Made by a program: the position numbers and the translations under genes
The notes under the pieces: generated by a model
What the model saw: the letters and a program-made list of their open reading frames with translations, nothing else
What the model was told of the DNA's origin: nothing
The model's database searches: none
From: Pseudohalocynthiibacter aestuariivivens
GTDB lineage: Bacteria > Pseudomonadota > Alphaproteobacteria > Rhodobacterales > Rhodobacteraceae
Length of the DNA: 64,000 nucleotides
Assembly: GCF_018457175.1 (NCBI RefSeq)
Contig: NZ_JAGFNU010000004.1
Span: 219,218 to 283,217 of the forward strand
Direction of reading: 5' to 3'
Shown here: piece by piece, positions 63,842-64,000 of the stretch
Numbering within the stretch: position 1 is the first letter of the stretch
How the letters are laid out: each line of letters opens with the position of its first letter

Positions 63842-64000
63842 TCCGGCTTTCTTCATCGTGCGTTGAATGACGGCAAGCCAACGAATGACGATGCGCTGCG
63901 TTTGGCGATGATCAGATTGGCCAAGCAGTATGGTCGGTATGGCTACAGGAAGGTCACAGCCCTTTTGCGGATGGAGGGCTGGAAGGTCAATCACAAGAAA
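63842..64000 (+). mobile_element. IS3-family transposase (OrfB-like), partial at window end
   Basis: The frame reads LHRALNDGKPTNDDALRLAM, then RLAKQYGRYGYRKVTALL and EGWKVNHKK, the characteristic start of an IS3-group OrfB (RYGYR and EGWxVN). It runs off the window edge. The sequence upstream of about 63842 lacks the usual N-terminal OrfB part (the HRSTQR-type segment), so the copy may be 5' truncated or begin with a frameshift. The catalytic DDE region would lie beyond 64000. Confidence 0.85.

Overview
The window looks like a chromosomal segment of a marine alphaproteobacterium of the Rhodobacteraceae (Roseobacter group). Reasons: the block accB-accC-aat-DUF2155-mlaD-NDUFA12, an ethylmalonyl-CoA pathway cluster (mch, DUF1737, NnrU, mcl2), a GlxA/BKACE carnitine locus, DUF3572 next to pleD, and an sdh/mdh/suc/lpd supercluster, all with moderate GC. 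No species can be named from the sequence alone.

Layout. 1-4.7 kb: 5' part of a PreT-like dihydropyrimidine dehydrogenase subunit (minus strand), then biotin carboxyl carrier protein, biotin carboxylase and leucyl/phenylalanyl-tRNA transferase, facing DUF2155, MlaD and an NDUFA12-like protein. 4.9-7 kb: clpP-clpX. 7.1-8.7 kb: a diguanylate cyclase coupled to a frameshifted H-NOX haem sensor. 8.8-13.6 kb: DUF4153 membrane protein, MttB-like methyltransferase, HAD phosphatase, MarR regulator. 13.6-17.4 kb: DUF3572, PleD-type cyclase, and an ECF sigma / membrane protein / periplasmic metal-sensor trio with an EF-hand protein upstream. 17.5-21.8 kb: DUF983, NUDIX, DMT transporter, fatty acid desaturase with DUF2061, XRE regulator. 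21.8-26.1 kb: carnitine catabolism (SDR, carnitine dehydrogenase-thioesterase fusion, BKACE, GlxA-type regulator). 26-35 kb: aldo/keto reductase, YceI, MFS, metG, deoD, LysR, an SHMT-like enzyme and DUF1989. 35-56 kb: central carbon metabolism. sdhCDAB lies on the minus strand with a small lipoprotein gene inside it. The mch-mcl2 cluster, TSUP transporter, mdh, MAPEG/HxlR and sucC-sucD-sucA-sucB-lpdA follow, with two unrecognised genes inside the suc run.

A regulatory theme links the TCA genes. Two GTGATCAC palindromes exactly 21 bp apart, followed 8 nt later by AATATTT(A)CCCA, occur upstream of both sdhC and sucC. A single copy sits just upstream of the start codon of a GntR/FCD regulator at 56.3 kb. 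The simplest reading is that this GntR protein controls both operons and itself.

57.6-64 kb: a tRNA-Ala(GGC) gene marks the switch from conserved chromosome to AT-rich accessory DNA. This stretch holds small unknown genes, two adjacent proteins that each carry an R-x4-H motif in a HEPN-like context, a truncated HD-phosphohydrolase fused to foreign sequence, a candidate RNase H-fold protein, an XRE regulator with a palindrome over its start region, and the beginning of an IS3-type transposase that runs off the end. The HEPN-like pair is the best candidate in the window for an undescribed, possibly anti-phage, system. That role is inference from motifs and context.
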